The notes under the pieces were generated by a model, which had not been told where the DNA came from, made no database searches, and saw only the letters and a list, made by a program, of their open reading frames with translations. The translations under genes were made by a program, and so were the position numbers. A DNA stretch of 64,000 bases from Mucidula mucida. Lineage: Eukaryota > Basidiomycota > Agaricomycetes > Agaricales > Physalacriaceae. Shown here in pieces: positions 60,235-64,000 of the stretch. How positions within the stretch are numbered: position 1 is the stretch's first letter; every line of letters starts with the position of its first letter. Where the stretch lies: contig JADNYV010000079.1 of NCBI GenBank assembly GCA_015501055.1, positions 1-64,000 on the forward strand, given 5' to 3'.

Positions 60235-61032
60235 ATCTTTTGCCATGATGGGAACATTGAGAGCGGCAGGTTGACTAAGTGAAGGGTCATTGGCAGCGCC
60301 CTCCACATCACCAACTGTATCGCTGTTTCCTGTTGACTTTGTTAGAGCCTTGGGTTTGACAAACTGGCCGAGGCAAGAATCTTGAATGGCATTGGTTTCC
60401 ATTAAGCAATGGACAGTGACATCATTAGTGGGTAAGTTATCTACTGTATAGTGTCCCATGTCAACAGCCAGGCCTTAGCACTCCGCGTCGGGTTTGCGAT
60501 ATTTGGCAAACTTGGTCAAAATAAAATTGCCTTTAGCCTCCATCTTCTACTGAATCGGCCAACCTTGCAGTGCAGCTGTCTACAATGCAGTTAGTACATC
60601 ATCAATGGCAGGCAAAAGACAAAGAAAAACATATAAATGCACTGTACATGTCAATCTCTGTCTCTGCAGCAGCCATACTGCGTAGAGCTTGTCTGCTGCT
60701 TCTTGGAAATGGAGTCCAATTTCTTTTGGTAAGTGTCTGGAGTGTCGACGTTCCATGGCATAAATATTTCCATGAATTCCTTTGGGCTCATTCCAACAAG
60801 GTAGTGGCCTTTAGTCTTCTCGGTAAACTCTAAAATACTATTTCTCTATGTTGCACCTTTGATTGTTGACGAAGAAGCAATCTTAACCAGCAATTTTCTT
60901 CACAACAGGTGTTTGGTTCTGGGTGTTGGTATTGTTCCAGATATGGGGCCAGGGTGGTGTTCTTGGATTGGAGGACAAAGAAGCAGTGTTGGGAGTTTGC
61001 GACGCAGTATTGCTATCAATGGTGTCTGCCAT

Positions 61033-61889
61033 TGTGAAAGTGAGAATTGAGAAGCAGTAGAGGGGAAAAGTGAATGCAAGTCCCTACCATGAGACAGCCT
61101 TTATAGCACTAAGCATCCATTGTTTTATGACTCACCAAACAAAGAATGTGGACTGAATTCCCAAAATGGCAATAGAGAAGTGGCAAACAATAAGATGGGT
61201 GGACAATGTGGTGGTTCTTTGTCAAGAGGTAATGAGTAACATGATTGAGTTGCATTGCCAAAATGCTGCTATCTTGGCCACAGTGGATGATTCACACTAC
61301 AGTCACTATTAGTGCTGTATTTAACATTGTGCCCAGGATTGCATACATCACCCCAATTATGACCGAGTCTGTTGTTTTCAGCAACCAGGTTCCACCTTCA
61401 TGGCACTTACTTTCTTCCTCTGAGTCAGATTGGCGGTTAAGTCTGCACCTTTGGTGTTAGCTGTGATCAGAACTTTGAGATCTATGTTAATAGTAGTGTA
61501 TGTTAAAGCTCTACATATATTAGAGTACATATTTGAATTGTTAGCCCTCTCTACCTAGCCGGTGTACAAAAGGGCTTCCAACTACTAAATGCTACGGTAA
61601 GCAGAAAGAGCACTCTGCCCTTCCTGTCCTGTATTTGTGAGAATATACTGTAGACAGTAAAGCACTTAAAAAGTCTGGGTTCATTGCTTGGCTGTCTATC
61701 CATACTGCAGTCCAATTGCAGCTGTGATAGGATCTAATGATTGTATAAGTAAACGGCCATGTATTGAAATTGCCTTGTTTTCAGTGACCACCACCTAGTA
61801 GTAGCTTACCGTGAGCACAATGCTACCTCGAATGGGAGTTACTTTGGGCACACTGAGAAGTTCCTCTATGTTGTACTCTCTCTTTATTC
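61033..61889. other. Intergenic, nothing recognised
   Basis: Between the divergent FunK1 and F-box pseudogenes. Short frames only. Confidence 0.4.
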
Positions 61890-63083
61890 ATGAAATTGAA
61901 ACAGACATTAGTCCTATCCACACTTTCTTCTGCATTACAATTTGTGCTCCCAACACAACCTCTACCACCACCACCCCTGCAGTCTTCTGCACAGCTCTGT
62001 AATGAGGATGTTTTTTCTGTTATATTCAAGGTTCTTGCATCGAAAGACCTATACACTGTTGCGCTGACATGTAAAGGATGGTGTCCAGACGCCTACAGAG
62101 CATTGTATGCCTCTGTAGATTTTCAACCATCTTATTGAAAGGGCACACAAACAATAGACCTCTTGTCTTGTACGCTCATAGCAAGTAAGGATATATGGGG
62201 GCTTATCAAAGATCTATTGCTACAATCAATGTCTGGTGCTAAACAACCTGAGCCAGCTACACTATATGACTGGCTCCCTCTCCTCCCGGACAACACTATC
62301 GCTTCACTTTATATCTTCTCCTCAGACATCAAAGTGTTTCTTTTGATTCTTATCTGTTCTCCAATGCTGCAGTCCGTTCAATATCTCAGCCTTTCTGCTG
62401 TCAAGTCATGTTTTATCGGGAGGAAGAGAATGTCAGAGTTATTGAACTCTTCCCCAAATGTATCCCATGTAGCGGTATACCTTCCGATGTTTGAGGGATT
62501 CAATCTACCCCAACCCAACTTTTATGCACCTTTTTTTTCCATACACCCCCGTATACGCCACATGGCCATTGAGATGTGGGCTTTCACGCCTTTGTTTGCT
62601 GACCTTCTTTGAGTGGCGCACACATCACTGGAAAATCTCCACTGTACGACTAGCAGTTCACAGCATTTCCATTTCAAACTCTGTCATGCTTTGGAAATCA
62701 TGTATTCATTACCTCTTCATATGTTGCATGTCTATACCATCTGGTTTGCGTGAAATATTTTTTACCGGTTATATAATCCCTTGGCTCTCTTTCCATTCCT
62801 ACCTATATTACCGGAGATACTGGTGCTTGGTTTCTATTCCTATGACCTATTTCCTTTCAATGGTGTTGAGAAATTTGTAAACTCAGCTGCACAGTCACAT
62901 GAACTGTTTCCTCAGCTTATCATTCTTGGAGTTGATCATCCACAAGACCTAATGGACTTACCACAAGTCTGTTTAAATTGCAGGATTTCTCTTTATGCAT
63001 ATAACTCTTTAATCAAGTGCAAGTCATTTACAAAAGTTAATGATTGGAAACTGCGAACCATGCTAGTATGTCTTTGTCATACA

Positions 63084-63091
63084 ATTATGTC
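63084..63091. repeat. 8-bp target-site duplication of the MITE, left
   Basis: ATTATGTC; the right copy at 63759-63766 is TTTATGTC, seven of eight identical. Confidence 0.75.
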
Positions 63092-63758
63092 TAGGGATGT
63101 GCGCCGTACCGTTACGGGTACGGCCGTAAGTTGCCCACCCGTATTTGGTTTACGGCCGTAAGATACGGTCCGTAACGGCTGGAACACGGCCGTAGTGTGG
63201 CGTTCAGTTATAAATATCGAGAGTTATTGACCTGTCAGTATGTAGTTAGTTTTTCTTGATGTGTGGATAAGTTAACAAGTCACCTTTGGGCCCGAAAGGA
63301 GCCTACTTCAGCCATTACCACTGAAAGACAGTCATTCAGGCAGCTTCAATGCTCAAACACTGCACCAGAAAAGTTGATTCATGTCCTTTGATGTTTTCCG
63401 GACAGTAAATGGGTGGTCCGGGAGGCCAAATGCACTGAGAACGTTGTTGTTCATCAACAAGATGGTCCACGTGGTAGGTGTCCCGATTGGGACAAGCCAT
63501 CGCTGGCAAGGTCTTCAAGCAACATCCACGACACATTTTAGCCAGCATCAGATTGTGTTTGTCCTTGGTACTCTACATAAGGGGTCTGCTACTGGATGAA
63601 TAGTGATTTGAAGACGATCTGACCCCACCAGGTGAGTGACCGTATCACAGCCGTATGACCGATCTGTTGACCGTACTTCAAGATTGCTCACGGTACGGGT
63701 ACCGTAACCCGTATGCCGTACCATATGCACCGTACATATGGTACGGCGCACATCCCTA
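63092..63758. mobile_element. hAT-like MITE, 667 bp
   Basis: Tips are perfect inverted repeats TAGGGATGTGCGCCGTACC (63092-63110 against 63740-63758). Subterminal zones are packed with short GTACGG/CCGTAC repeats in both directions. No coding capacity. An 8-bp flanking duplication with one mismatch fits the hAT superfamily. It lies in the F-box pseudogene. Confidence 0.85.
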
Positions 63759-63766
63759 TTTATGTC

Positions 63767-64000
63767 TGCAAACACTTACAGAAAGTTGTATAGAAATATG
63801 TCTCCCATGACGATTGCATAGTTTGGTTGTCCTTTCTACCAAGATGAGCTATCTTCAGATTAATGTTGGTGCTAAGAATGGACTTTCAATGCCTATGTGG
63901 AACGGCAATGGTTGAACAAGATGTGTATAAATAAAAAGTATTGGGAAGTTAAGCATGATCTACCACACACCACCTTTGCTGTGCTCGCCCTTAGATTTCT
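63767..64000. other. Right edge, tail of the F-box pseudogene
   Basis: Short remnant after the MITE; nothing else recognised before the window ends. Confidence 0.35.

Larger units (their letters stand above)
57468..61032 (-). pseudogene. FunK1-type fungal protein kinase, disrupted
   Basis: N-terminus at ATG 61030-61032 (MADTIDSNTASQTPNTASLS), then across an intron GMSPKEFMEIFMPWNVD (about 60800). The central part has NFILTKFAKYRKPDAEC near 60500, DWRGKRKSDVGKQTHGQIAM, YASITMFLSYRKHFMSVVVF and AKLIFWDRCSAVV (59600-59430), all typical of FunK1 kinases. The catalytic loop reads LHQDINSGNIM (Gln instead of Arg in HRD) and the metal site ILIDWDL near 58530. SINLLQDGKK and ESAFWVLVYIALRYLKHD follow at 58390-58260, and a plausible C-terminus (KFEVPEFNTLLTKLAQVLNV) ends at 57468. 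It is dead: a 628-bp hAT-like element interrupts the coding exon at 59607-60234, and a TGA at 58403-58405 replaces the Trp of GTWQFMS. The segment 57610-58140 fits no part of the kinase. Confidence 0.8.
61890..63830 (+). pseudogene. F-box-like protein gene, decayed and interrupted by a MITE
   Basis: From ATG 61890 the frame gives SAQLCNEDVFSVIFKVLASK, then DLYTVALTCKGWCPDAYRAL and YASVDFQPSY, an F-box segment, and meets a TGA at 62136-62138. The same phase continues with LLPDNTIASLYIFSSDIKVF and MSELLNSSPNVSHVAVYLPM to a second stop at 62610-62612. Further leucine-rich pieces (LPILPEILVLGFYSYDLFPF near 62795, and SHELFPQLIILGVDHPQDLM near 62900) are in other phases. A 667-bp MITE sits at 63092-63758. 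It would originally have been an SCF substrate adaptor of the kind common in Agaricomycetes. Confidence 0.7.

Overview
The window looks like a chromosome segment of a filamentous basidiomycete of the Agaricomycetes. Almost every recognisable gene is cut by many introns of about 45-60 bp with GT..AG ends. The families are typical of mushroom-forming fungi: KDZ transposons, a DUF6535 membrane protein, a FunK1-type kinase, degenerate F-box genes and a fungal Spc97/Spc98 protein. No bacterial-style operons, RNA genes or CRISPR arrays were seen. All calls come from reading the sequence; no database search was run.

Layout. 1-6.5 kb is a transposon graveyard: the 3' half of a KDZ transposase, a 142-bp tandem repeat, and a minus-strand Ty3/gypsy remnant that keeps gag and integrase but shows no reverse transcriptase. 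6.5-20.5 kb holds ordinary genes: acetoacetyl-CoA synthetase (+), a class V PLP enzyme (-), a DUF6535 membrane protein (-), a gamma-tubulin complex component (-), and, divergently 98 bp away, a small subunit of serine palmitoyltransferase (+). 21.3-28.1 kb carries a tyrosinase 3' relic, a PRMT1-type arginine methyltransferase, a BRI3-like small membrane protein, and a predicted secreted kinase-like protein with a KGKDD repeat tail. 29.2-35.5 kb is one ABCC (MRP-type) transporter on the minus strand.

36.4-49.7 kb is bracketed by two inverted copies of an Ohr/OsmC peroxidase gene. Between them lie an F-box pseudogene, elongin C, a complete 6,113-bp KDZ transposon with long inverted repeats and an exact 8-bp target duplication, an intact F-box gene and a small Ser/Tyr/Gly-rich protein. 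50-56.2 kb has pICln (-), an NAD(P)-binding epimerase (+), and a young gag-only LTR retrotransposon inserted in the last codons of the epimerase. 57.4-64 kb is decaying accessory sequence: a FunK1 kinase pseudogene split by a 628-bp hAT-like element, and an F-box pseudogene split by a 667-bp hAT-like MITE.

How it fits together. Housekeeping genes (elongin C, PRMT1, pICln, GCP, SPT small subunit, AACS) stand as islands among at least six separate mobile-element events. Three insertions can be dated relative to genes because the duplicated target sits in recognisable sequence: the KDZ element 176 bp upstream of elongin C, the LTR element inside the epimerase 3' end (it supplies a new stop codon), and the hAT-like element inside FunK1 (removing it joins the kinase reading frame).
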